Of a DNA stretch of 11,881 bases, positions 1 to 6,269 are shown one piece after another. The stretch is from positions 14,429-26,309 of the forward strand of contig PBDC01000024.1 in NCBI GenBank assembly GCA_002717185.1. The letters are read 5' to 3'. Within the stretch, counting starts at the first letter, position 1, and the number at the start of each line of letters is the position of its first letter. The stretch comes from Rhodospirillaceae bacterium. Its GTDB lineage: Bacteria; Pseudomonadota; Alphaproteobacteria; UBA8366; GCA-2717185. Under the pieces are notes generated by a model, which saw only the letters and a list, made by a program, of their open reading frames with translations, did no database searches and was not told the origin of the DNA. The position numbers and the translations under genes are program-made.

Positions 1-101
1 ATGACATGATCGTGCCTTCCTGCGGTCACGTGCCGCATCTGCAAGCGCGTGAACTAGTCTTGGAACGGATGACCAGTTTCATCCGTTCCCTCACTTACTA
101 G
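1..101 (+). CDS. Alpha/beta hydrolase, 3'-terminal fragment (5' end outside window)
   Basis: A frame opening at base 3 gives 32 codons and a TAG stop at 99-101. The visible peptide contains CGHVPHLQARELV followed by a short amphipathic tail (FIRSL). This is the typical C-terminal end of alpha/beta-hydrolase-fold enzymes, in which the His of a (C/x)GHxPxxE-like motif is the last member of the Ser-Asp-His catalytic triad; here that His is codon 27-29. Enol-lactone hydrolases (PcaD type), C-C bond hydrolases and esterases share this ending, so substrate cannot be assigned. The gene converges on the lyase gene on the other strand and overlaps it by 4 nt, with both stops in one CTAG. The nucleophile and acid residues lie outside the window. 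The family call rests on about 25 residues and is moderate. Confidence 0.6.
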   Translation, partial: DMIVPSCGHVPHLQARELVLERMTSFIRSLTY

Positions 102-1462
102 CTCGCGATCCCTTCCAAGCGCTTCGCCACTTCCCGCGCACGCGCCGCCTGTTCGATGGCAATGGCCGCGCATTGGCCGGTATAAGCAGTGGGATCGAGT
201 AACTCTGCAATTTGGTCCGTGCTCATATGAGCTCGGACGGTGTCGTCCTTAGCCAGCAATGATTGAAAAGTTTCGTCGGTCGTCGCCGCCGCTTGGGCCG
301 CATCATAGATCGCGTCGTGCGCCTCTTGGCGTCCGATATTGGCGCCAAGGGACAACATGAGCGCTTCACCCATGATCAAACCGCCGGACAAGTCCAAATT
401 TTGGCGCATACGGGCCTCATCAACCTGTAGACCTTCGAGCATGGTTTCCATCCGGCTTAGAATATCGCCGATCTGACCGCATGCATCCTGGAGCGCATGG
501 CTGATCATGAGGCTGGTAGTTCGGTCCGCCTCATGCTCCGTCTGCATTGCCTCCAAAGCCAACGGAACCAAGGCGCGAACCTGCGCCGCGGCGGCAACCA
601 TGTCCTGGGTCAGCTTCGGATTTCGTTTCTGCGGCATGGTGCTACTGCCAACGGTACCCGGCGGCACCGGTTCTTCCACCTCGCCGAATTCTTGCTTCAT
701 CTGGGTATATATCTCGCGTGCGACTTTGCTGCATGTCGACGCTAACATACCCAGTAGACAGACATATTCAGCTTGGTGATCACCGATGGTACGTGCCGGT
801 GCCGACATGGGCTTCATATCCAGGTGCACTGCCATGCCAGCCTGGATCTTCGGCCCCAAATCGCCGAAAGATGCAAAAGTACCCGCCGCGCCGCCGAGCA
901 TGGCAACGAAAACGCGTGGTTCTACCTCGCGGAACCGTTCGACATGGCGACACAACTCGTCGATCCAGTTGCCCACCTTGAACCCAAACGTCGCAGGTAC
1001 GGCATGCTGACCATGGGTTCGGCCCGGTAGCGCCATATCCTTAGTGCGTTCGGCCAAGTCCGCCATCACCGACAAAATTCGCCCTAATTGGCCGATAAAG
1101 ATTTTATGAGCCTGACGCAGTAACAGGAGCTGACCAGTCTGTGTGATATTCTGTGTTGTGGCCCCCCAATGGACATAACCGCCCGCTTCCTCGCCACAGA
1201 CCCGCGCGAGTTCCCAGATCAGGGGCACCAGGGGATGCGCGGTTCTGATCAAGCCCTCTTCGATATTAGCTCTGTCTAGCAAATCGAGCTTAGATTTCTC
1301 GACGATGACCGCTGCAGCGTCTTGAGGAATTACGTCAAGTTCAGCCTCCGCTTTCGCCAACGCGGCCTCGACGTCAAGCCATGCTTGCCAACGAGATTCG
1401 AGGGTAAAAAGCGATCGCACGCCAGCATCGGGTACACGCATCGAAGTTGGATTGTCACTCAT
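98..1462 (-). CDS. Fumarase/aspartase-superfamily lyase, PcaB/adenylosuccinate-lyase-like
   Basis: This 454-aa protein belongs to the homotetrameric superfamily that makes or breaks C-N or C-O bonds by beta-elimination of a succinyl-type intermediate, or cycloisomerises 3-carboxymuconate. Visible landmarks are HWGATTQNITQTG (residues 98-110, substrate-binding region), GRTHGQHAVP (147-156, conserved His150) and the flexible signature loop GSSTMPQKRNP (272-282) carrying the catalytic serine (Ser273/274) with Lys279 and Asn281. Length matches PcaB (about 350-450) and ADSL-like enzymes. Start: ATG at 1462 with GGAGG (1467-1471) 4 nt upstream. The gene is divergent from the XRE regulator and convergent with an alpha/beta hydrolase. 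It is not near purine genes, so housekeeping PurB is unlikely; a catabolic lyase or 3-carboxy-cis,cis-muconate cycloisomerase homologue fits better. The superfamily is certain, the substrate is not. Confidence 0.88.
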   Translation of the reverse strand: MSDNPTSMRVPDAGVRSLFTLESRWQAWLDVEAALAKAEAELDVIPQDAAAVIVEKSKLDLLDRANIEEGLIRTAHPLVPLIWELARVCGEEAGGYVHWGATTQNITQTGQLLLLRQAHKIFIGQLGRILSVMADLAERTKDMALPGRTHGQHAVPATFGFKVGNWIDELCRHVERFREVEPRVFVAMLGGAAGTFASFGDLGPKIQAGMAVHLDMKPMSAPARTIGDHQAEYVCLLGMLASTCSKVAREIYTQMKQEFGEVEEPVPPGTVGSSTMPQKRNPKLTQDMVAAAAQVRALVPLALEAMQTEHEADRTTSLMISHALQDACGQIGDILSRMETMLEGLQVDEARMRQNLDLSGGLIMGEALMLSLGANIGRQEAHDAIYDAAQAAATTDETFQSLLAKDDTVRAHMSTDQIAELLDPTAYTGQCAAIAIEQAARAREVAKRLEGIAS

Positions 1463-1688
1463 GGGGCCTCCATTACTGGGTATTCTTGAGAGTTATAGTC
1501 TAGGCGATAAGGCCGACCGACCGGCAATAAAAGATACTCCTCAATTGCCTGTAACTGCATTACTCACCGAGCAAATTTCTATGCTTAAGGTATTTTGGTA
1601 CCACAACAGGGATCGCACTTCTGCATCGCGAAGTATCCGATTTTGTGCTATGTTGAATTTATTAAAAGTTTGTTTTGGGAGGCACCGA
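1463..1688. promoter_or_regulatory. Divergent intergenic regulatory region
   Basis: These 226 bp separate the 5' ends of the minus-strand lyase and the plus-strand XRE operon, so promoters for both directions should lie here. The right half is AT-rich. One small dyad, ACTTC-N8-GAAGT at 1617-1634, sits about 55 bp before the regulator start and could be an operator for the dimeric XRE protein. No convincing -35/-10 pair is seen: a TATGTT hexamer lies upstream of the regulator but lacks a matching -35. The assignment rests on gene geometry more than on motifs. Confidence 0.45.
1677..1682 (+). promoter_or_regulatory. Ribosome binding site that fixes the XRE regulator start
   Basis: GGGAGG lies 6 nt before the ATG at 1689. 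The same reading frame is open back to 1452, but the upstream part overlaps the start of the divergent lyase gene, and its candidate starts (an ATG at 1452 and one near 1650) have no comparable Shine-Dalgarno. The translated extension also does not resemble any XRE N-terminus. The start at 1689 is therefore preferred. Confidence 0.75.
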
Positions 1689-2141
1689 ATGCCTGCGCAG
1701 CGTAATAAGCTGACAAAGGAAGAAATTCGCGAAATTGACCGCCATGTCGGAGGCCGTCTCCGATATCAGCGTGTTGCGATGGATTATAGCCAGACTTATA
1801 TTGCCGAGCGCGTGGGACTGTCTTTTCAACAGTTCCAGAAATATGAAAAAGGAACAAACCGTATCAGCGCGAGTAAGCTCCACGAATTTTCAAAACTTCT
1901 GGATGTACCAGTATCCTTCTTCTTTGACGAAATGCCGGACTACATGAAAGCCGCCGCCCAGGCGACGCCACCTTCCATCACACCGCACGAAAATCCGTTT
2001 GACGAGCCGAAGGTCCAAGAATTCGTGAAAGCGTATCGGGCGATTCCAGACGCGACAGTCCGTCGTTCTATTTTCCTTACAGTTAAGGCAATAGCCCGAT
2101 ACAACAACAGCGATATTAGTGACGCCAAAGAAGTTGCATGA
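1689..2141 (+). CDS. XRE-family helix-turn-helix transcriptional regulator
   Basis: This 150-aa protein has a single N-terminal Cro/C1-type HTH at about residues 21-77: VGGRLRYQR, then SQ at 34-35, GLSFQQFQKYEKGTNRIS (43-60) containing the recognition helix, and the closing LLDVPVSFFFD (70-80). The C-terminal 70 residues are a short helical extension with no recognisable ligand domain. Such stand-alone XRE proteins are common in alphaproteobacteria and usually act as dimeric repressors or activators of adjacent genes. The gene leads the plus-strand operon and its TGA overlaps the crotonase ATG (ATGA), so the regulator is co-transcribed and probably translationally coupled to an enzyme of its own operon. 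Autoregulation, and control of the divergent lyase, are inferred from position only. Confidence 0.88.
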   Translation: MPAQRNKLTKEEIREIDRHVGGRLRYQRVAMDYSQTYIAERVGLSFQQFQKYEKGTNRISASKLHEFSKLLDVPVSFFFDEMPDYMKAAAQATPPSITPHENPFDEPKVQEFVKAYRAIPDATVRRSIFLTVKAIARYNNSDISDAKEVA

Positions 2142-2905
2142 TCAGCGTCTCCCGCAACGGAAATTTAAGCACGATAATCATCGACAGGCCGGATCGGCGT
2201 AACGCACTGAATTGGTCCATGATTGGTGCGTTGGCTAACGCCATCGCAGAGTGCGATACGGATCCCGAATGCCACTGTCTAGTCATAAAGGGGGCCTCCG
2301 ACCAATTCTGTGCCGGTCGTGACCTCGACGCCGCCGGTGGTGCTGGCGCCCTCGTCCCAGCGTTGGAAGCGGATACGGCCTGGACCCGAATTTTCCACCT
2401 GCTTCACCGCGCAGGAACCCCAACAATTGCCGTCGTTCGTGGTTATGCGGTCGCCGGCGGCTTTACCTTGGCTATGGCGTGCGATTTCGTGCTGGCAGAA
2501 AAGCGAGCAAAGTTCGGCGCTATGGAAATGCAAAACGGTTTTCCGGCCGCCATCAATACTCCCGTCTTGTCCAAACTCGTCGGACCACGCCTGGCGCTGG
2601 AACTTTTGGTCTTCGGTGATCTGGTCGATGCCGAGCGGCTTTTCAGCATGGGATTGCTCAACCGCTTGGCTAAGAGCTCCGACGAATTGGCCGATATCGA
2701 GGCCGCATTCGTAGCACGCTTGCTTGAGCGAGATCCCCACGCGGTCTCTCTGACAAAGGAGTCGCACCGTGCAACGGTCAATATGCCTCTAGACGATGCG
2801 CTGGTGATGGGCAAACAACTGAATACTTTGATCGCAGCGTCGGGACGACTAGAGGAGGCGGCGAAATCCTTTGCCGCCAAACAAAAGGCGCGAAAGAAGA
2901 CCTGA
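2138..2905 (+). CDS. Enoyl-CoA hydratase/isomerase (crotonase) family protein
   Basis: The 255-aa length is typical for a monofunctional crotonase, which acts on acyl-CoA thioesters in the cytoplasm. Visible motifs are DRPDRRNALN (16-25), the first oxyanion-hole segment FCAGRDL (57-63), the second, RGYAVAGGF (101-109), and a C-terminal helical region with AKQKARKKT. Aligned by eye to rat mitochondrial hydratase, the Glu164 position is retained (Glu130 in FGAMEM), but Glu144 is replaced by Thr110 (GGFTLAM instead of GGCELAM). A loss of one Glu is common in crotonases that isomerise, dehalogenate or cleave C-C bonds rather than hydrate. The start overlaps the regulator stop by 4 nt and is preceded by AAAGAAG 4 nt upstream. 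The substrate is probably a CoA ester made by one of the ligases downstream (inference). Confidence 0.9.
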   Translation: MISVSRNGNLSTIIIDRPDRRNALNWSMIGALANAIAECDTDPECHCLVIKGASDQFCAGRDLDAAGGAGALVPALEADTAWTRIFHLLHRAGTPTIAVVRGYAVAGGFTLAMACDFVLAEKRAKFGAMEMQNGFPAAINTPVLSKLVGPRLALELLVFGDLVDAERLFSMGLLNRLAKSSDELADIEAAFVARLLERDPHAVSLTKESHRATVNMPLDDALVMGKQLNTLIAASGRLEEAAKSFAAKQKARKKT

Positions 2906-2913
2906 GCCCGTTT

Positions 2914-3735
2914 ATGAAACTTTCTCTTTCTGTACGAATAGCGGAATCGCCAAGGCGTAAGGATATTGCCGCTGTGCCTATCGAGACTGTCGCAGCGAGC
3001 GCCAATGCAGCAGGGTTTTCCGGGTTGTCCATGCGCGCGTCCGTCCTTCATATCTCCTCTTCGGTATCGCGGGTAGCTGCGGTGCGACAATTGCTCGACG
3101 GATTTGGTTTGCGCGTCTCTATGGTGACTGGCGACCTGCCGCTAGCGATCAATAATTCGGAGGCGACGGCCGTTTTGCGGAACATAACGCCTTATCTGGA
3201 CCTGGCCACAGCACTTGGCAGCAACTTGGTCCGCGTAATGATGCACAATGAAACGGATATAGATGAAGCGCGCCGAGCCTCGGACATAGCGGCCGAACGG
3301 GGAATACGGCTCAGTCACCAAATGCATTGGGGTTCTCTGTTCGAAACCGTCGACGGAGCGCTCGAAACAATACGGCGGGTCGATCGACCAAATTTCGGGG
3401 TAACCTACGAACCAGCCAACCTGCTAGCCTGTGGCGAGGATTATGGGCCATACACTATAGCGCGATTGGCGCCGCATATTTTTAACGCCTATTTTCAAAA
3501 TATTCGCCTCGATCCCGAATCGCCTGTGATCTTCGAGACCCGGAGCCGGGGGGCCGTCGGCGTCCGATTCGTGCCGCTAAACGATCCTTCGGGTATCGAC
3601 CCCTCCCTGCTGCTCCAAGCGCTTAAACTTGAAGGCTATGACGGCTGGATCTCGATCCACCAACCTCTCCTCGATCACGAAACGGTCGAATGTTCAATTG
3701 ATGCCGCGGCGAGGCAGTTCCTCCCGCTCATTTGA
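2914..3735 (+). CDS. Sugar phosphate isomerase/epimerase-like TIM-barrel protein
   Basis: The 273-aa protein fits the xylose-isomerase-like/AP-endonuclease-2 barrel family (PF01261 type). Supporting features are the alternating beta-alpha pattern, RQLLDGFGLRVSMVTGDLP (58-76), ALGSNLVRVMM (100-110), PNFGVTYEPANLLACGEDY (159-177) and the closing strand GYDGWISIHQPLL (241-253). Members include hydroxypyruvate isomerase, tagatose epimerase and inosose enzymes, usually with a Glu/Asp/His/Glu metal site. Here the expected ligands look substituted: Gln136, Glu166, a YFQN segment at 193-196 where VH-K-D is usual, and His249 instead of Glu. It starts 8 nt after the crotonase stop with no strong Shine-Dalgarno, which suggests coupled translation. 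The next gene is a serine-glyoxylate-type aminotransferase whose product would be hydroxypyruvate, so a hydroxypyruvate-related isomerase is one possibility. Fold confident, reaction not. Confidence 0.78.
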   Translation: MKLSLSVRIAESPRRKDIAAVPIETVAASANAAGFSGLSMRASVLHISSSVSRVAAVRQLLDGFGLRVSMVTGDLPLAINNSEATAVLRNITPYLDLATALGSNLVRVMMHNETDIDEARRASDIAAERGIRLSHQMHWGSLFETVDGALETIRRVDRPNFGVTYEPANLLACGEDYGPYTIARLAPHIFNAYFQNIRLDPESPVIFETRSRGAVGVRFVPLNDPSGIDPSLLLQALKLEGYDGWISIHQPLLDHETVECSIDAAARQFLPLI

Positions 3736-3871
3736 TCGCTGCTCGCTTTCCCTCCAACGAGAAACAGGTTAAGAACCGGGACGAGCAACTCTGTTTCACT
3801 TCTTCCCCTTTTGGTGGGCAGTCGCATCGCAAAAGAACGACGCGCACCTAGCTGCCCTGAGGATAGCGTTA
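3736..3871. other. Spacer between the isomerase-like and aminotransferase genes
   Basis: This 136-bp gap is the only sizeable break inside the plus-strand block between the regulator and the 151-aa protein. No terminator hairpin with a T-run and no clear sigma-70 promoter were seen. Its last bases hold GAGGA (3859-3863), 8 nt before the aminotransferase ATG. A second promoter here is possible but unsupported. Confidence 0.5.
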
Positions 3872-5050
3872 ATGACAGTATCATCTGGTCGTAATTTTCT
3901 GCACACACCTGGCCCTACGAACATCCCGGAACGTGTGTTACGCGCCATGCTGCAGCCAGCAGTCGACTTCACAGACCCAAACTTCCTTGCGATGACACAA
4001 AGCTGCTTTGCGGACCTAAAAAAGGTGTTCCGCACTGAGAGCGAAGTCATCTGCTTTGCCAGTAATGGTCATGGTGCGTGGGAAGCAGCGCTGGTCAATA
4101 CCCTCTCGCCTGGAGATAAGGTGCTAGTCCCAACGAGCGGCCATTTCACCCAGAACTGGGCGGAAATGGCAGAGGCCTTCGGGGTCGAGGTCGTCGAAGC
4201 GCCCGGTGACTGGCGGCATGCAATTAGTCCGGACTCAATTGAGAACAGCTTACATAAAGACAAGGGCCATGAGATCAAGGCTGTCCTAACCGTCCATACA
4301 GATACGGCTACTGGCATCACCAGCGACCTGGCCGCGCTGCGGCGCGCGATCGATAACGCCAAGCATCCAGCGCTTTACATGGTCGATACGGTGGCAGCAC
4401 TCGGCACGGTCGATTTTCGTATGGACGAATGGGGTATCGATGTCGCGGTCGGCGGCTCACAAAAGGGCCTAATGCAACCACCAGGCCTCGCCTTCAACGC
4501 GGTCAGTGCCAAAGCACTCGCAGCATGCAAGACAGCCAAGCTACCGCGGCTTTACTGGGATTGGGAACGGCGGATGGAAGAAGCCTATTATCGCTGGTTC
4601 TGCGGCACCCCACCAGAACATCTCCTATTTGCCCTGCGCGAAGGGCTGGACATGGTCCTGGAGGAAGGGCTCGATAACGCTTTCGAACGGCACCGCCGTC
4701 TGGCGGAAGCAGTGCGCTCCGCTGTTGCCGTCTGGAGCCGCGCCAACGCTCTCAATCTTAACGCATTGGTGCCCGAGGAACGCTCCAATTCGGTCACCAC
4801 AATCCTCGTCGCTGAAGGGTACGATGCAGACAAATTACGCATGATCAGCCGCGAAAAATTTGACGTCTCGCTGGGCTCCGGCCTTGGAAATACGCGCGGT
4901 AAGGCCTTCCGTATTGGCCATATGGGCTACCTGAAGGAGCCGATGATTCTAGGAGCACTTGCCGGTGTCGAGGCGTCACTAGAGGCGACTGGCATCCCTT
5001 ACGAGAAGGGGGGCATCAACGCGGCTGTGGAGTTTCTCGCCACCGGTTAA
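3872..5050 (+). CDS. Class V PLP aminotransferase, serine-glyoxylate/alanine-glyoxylate type
   Basis: At 392 aa it has the family's usual length. Landmarks are LHTPGPTNIPERVLRAM (10-26), FASNGHGAWEAAL (62-74, cofactor phosphate-binding region), VLTVHTDTATG (138-148), VDTVAALGT (171-179; Asp172 should contact the pyridine nitrogen), GGSQKGLMQPPGL (194-206; Lys198 should form the PLP Schiff base) and a C-terminal FRIGHMGYL segment with the substrate-carboxylate Arg. These match serine-glyoxylate and alanine-glyoxylate aminotransferases, which pass an amino group from serine, alanine or aspartate to glyoxylate, giving glycine and an oxo acid. The Lys198-Gly pair differs slightly from the commoner QKAL/QKGF. 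The start is supported by GAGGA 8 nt upstream. Glyoxylate as acceptor fits a catabolic cluster that liberates a C2 unit (inference). Family certain, exact donor unknown. Confidence 0.88.
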   Translation: MTVSSGRNFLHTPGPTNIPERVLRAMLQPAVDFTDPNFLAMTQSCFADLKKVFRTESEVICFASNGHGAWEAALVNTLSPGDKVLVPTSGHFTQNWAEMAEAFGVEVVEAPGDWRHAISPDSIENSLHKDKGHEIKAVLTVHTDTATGITSDLAALRRAIDNAKHPALYMVDTVAALGTVDFRMDEWGIDVAVGGSQKGLMQPPGLAFNAVSAKALAACKTAKLPRLYWDWERRMEEAYYRWFCGTPPEHLLFALREGLDMVLEEGLDNAFERHRRLAEAVRSAVAVWSRANALNLNALVPEERSNSVTTILVAEGYDADKLRMISREKFDVSLGSGLGNTRGKAFRIGHMGYLKEPMILGALAGVEASLEATGIPYEKGGINAAVEFLATG

Positions 5051-5057
5051 GGTCGAT

Positions 5058-5513
5058 ATGTTTGCGCCCACGAAAGCACTCGATGCGTGCCGCGCCTTTT
5101 TTATTCAACAGGGCGTCAATATCGACGTGCTGCGTTTCGACTCAACAATTATCGCATTCTTCGCTTTCTATTGCGAGGAACGCGCAGAAGGCTGTTCACT
5201 GAATGCGGGCAGCGACATATTGATATTCGAATGGGGTGCAGTCGATTGGGGCGAAGGTGAGCATTTCGAACTCAATCTCGCTCGACAGCTGACCTTCGGG
5301 TGCCGTGAGCAAAGGGTGTGGCAGCTCAAACTGACCTATGCCTATGAGCCAACCGAAACGTTCCGCGCGCTCAGCAACGGCAGTCGCCTGTGCCCTAAAC
5401 CGCAAGATCTCGATACGTTTCGCGATGCGGTCGAAGCCTCGGAAGCCTATCTTATAGCCAAAGAGTATGCCCAGATCGGTATAGTGACGATTGGGTTCTA
5501 CAGGGTGGCTTGA
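5058..5513 (+). CDS. Hypothetical protein coupled to the aminotransferase gene
   Basis: I do not recognise this 151-aa protein. It starts 7 nt after the aminotransferase stop; its Shine-Dalgarno (AAGG, 5049-5052) overlaps that TAA, so the two should be translated together. It is acidic and aromatic-rich, with five cysteines (11, 39, 46, 82, 112), a hydrophobic stretch TIIAFFAFYC (30-39) too short and interrupted for a confident membrane segment, and no signal peptide. The centre alternates like beta strands (DILIFEWG, HFELNLARQLTF, VWQLKLTYAY), and the C-terminus has a helix (LDTFRDAVEASEAY) followed by a strand (GIVTIGFYRV). A small alpha+beta fold is plausible. No catalytic motif is evident. 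The good codon pattern and tight coupling argue for a real gene, perhaps an accessory subunit or a small enzyme acting in the same step. Confidence 0.75.
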   Translation: MFAPTKALDACRAFFIQQGVNIDVLRFDSTIIAFFAFYCEERAEGCSLNAGSDILIFEWGAVDWGEGEHFELNLARQLTFGCREQRVWQLKLTYAYEPTETFRALSNGSRLCPKPQDLDTFRDAVEASEAYLIAKEYAQIGIVTIGFYRVA

Positions 5514-5723
5514 AAGACCGTAAAACGCTCGTGTGTTTCAAATTGGTGGAACAGCCAAAAAAGATTGCTAAACATCTATTTAGTTACGAACGATTTTAGT
5601 ATTGAAAGAATTATTAAATCAAAATATCTAAATTTGACGACACGACAAGCTCCCTTCTAGACGTTAGATGACGTCCTGGCTCGGCTGAGAGAATGATCCT
5701 GCAATACATATCAAGGAGGTCCC
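5514..5723. promoter_or_regulatory. AT-rich spacer with possible promoter for the CMD-family gene
   Basis: The 210 bp before the CMD-family gene are markedly more AT-rich than the neighbouring genes, especially 5570-5640. A sigma-70-like pair TTGAAA (5602-5607) and TATCTA (5625-5630) has a 17-nt spacer; the -35 matches 5 of 6 consensus bases but the -10 is poor. Such pairs are expected by chance in AT-rich DNA. No terminator hairpin for the upstream operon was seen. Independent transcription of the downstream gene is a reasonable reading. Confidence 0.3.
5713..5720 (+). promoter_or_regulatory. Near-perfect Shine-Dalgarno of the CMD-family gene
   Basis: AAGGAGGT is fully complementary to the 3' tail of 16S rRNA and lies just 3 nt before the ATG at 5724 (4 nt from GGAGG). 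It is the strongest ribosome binding site in the window and fixes the start. It suggests high translation of this protein relative to its neighbours. Confidence 0.85.
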
Positions 5724-6269
5724 ATGGCCCGCATCCCTGTCTTGAAATCCCCCGACGATCTGAGTGGTGAGGCACGCAAGATCGCGGAGACAATCGTCGA
5801 CACACGCAAATCACTCGACGGCCCTTTCTCCGTCTGGATGCACGCTCCGGAATGGGCCGAGCGGGTCGCGCATCTCGGAACCCTGGTGCGCTGGGAGGGC
5901 ACCTTAGAGCTGCGCACCCGCACGCTGGCCGCCTTGACCGTCGGTCACCACTTTCAAGCGCAATATGTCTGGGGCATCCAGGGCGTTATCGGCGCCGAAC
6001 GGGACATTCCCCGCACGACCATTGATGCCATCCGCGACGATCGCTCTGACGGCGTTCCTTCGGAGGACCTGGAGATTATTAACTTCACCCGCCAGTTGCT
6101 GCGGAACAACCGAGTAAAAGAACCAATGGCAAAGGCGGTTATGGATCGGCTCGGCACCGACGAATACGTACAACTCACGACCTGCATCGGCTATTACGCA
6201 ATGCTGGCCATGACGGTGAACGGCGTCGAACTGGATCCGGATCCGGCGCACGAAGCGTTGGACGTATGA
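5724..6269 (+). CDS. Carboxymuconolactone decarboxylase (CMD)-family protein
   Basis: The 181-aa all-helical protein follows the CMD/AhpD-like pattern: RIPVLKSPDDLSGEARKI at the N-terminus, a short HAPEWAERVAHLGTLVR helix (40-56), the core helix LELRTRTLAALTVGHHFQAQYVWGIQ (61-86), then ERDIPRTTIDAI, EDLEIINFTRQLL (114-126) and a closing YVQLTTCIGYYAMLAMTVNGV. In PcaC-like members the core reads RE-E...YEW-xx-H; here it is YVWGIQ, so the acidic residue and His are Val82 and Gln86 or nearby. There is also no CxxC, so it is neither a standard decarboxylase nor an AhpD peroxidase-type protein. Related 180-aa proteins are often annotated only as CMD family. It stands apart from the operon behind an AT-rich spacer but in the same direction. 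The fold is likely, the role unknown. Confidence 0.8.
   Translation: MARIPVLKSPDDLSGEARKIAETIVDTRKSLDGPFSVWMHAPEWAERVAHLGTLVRWEGTLELRTRTLAALTVGHHFQAQYVWGIQGVIGAERDIPRTTIDAIRDDRSDGVPSEDLEIINFTRQLLRNNRVKEPMAKAVMDRLGTDEYVQLTTCIGYYAMLAMTVNGVELDPDPAHEALDV

Noticed and set aside
98..1462. Housekeeping adenylosuccinate lyase (purB)
   Set aside because: The superfamily signature fits, but the neighbours are catabolic, with no purine genes; the name would overstate the evidence.
1452..1688. N-terminal extension of the XRE regulator frame giving a 229-aa protein
   Set aside because: It overlaps the start and ribosome binding site of the divergent lyase, has no Shine-Dalgarno, and its translation does not resemble an XRE N-terminus; the GGGAGG-ATG at 1689 is far better.
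2279..3090. Long minus-strand open frames (162 and 215 codons) opposite the crotonase and TIM-barrel genes
   Set aside because: They are antisense to clearly coding frames, show no family motifs and have no ribosome binding sites; typical shadows in GC-rich DNA.
6233..6246. Tandem GGATCC GGATCC repeat at the end of the CMD-family gene
   Set aside because: It encodes part of the C-terminal Asp-Pro-Asp-Pro run and is explained by coding; two copies are not a significant array.
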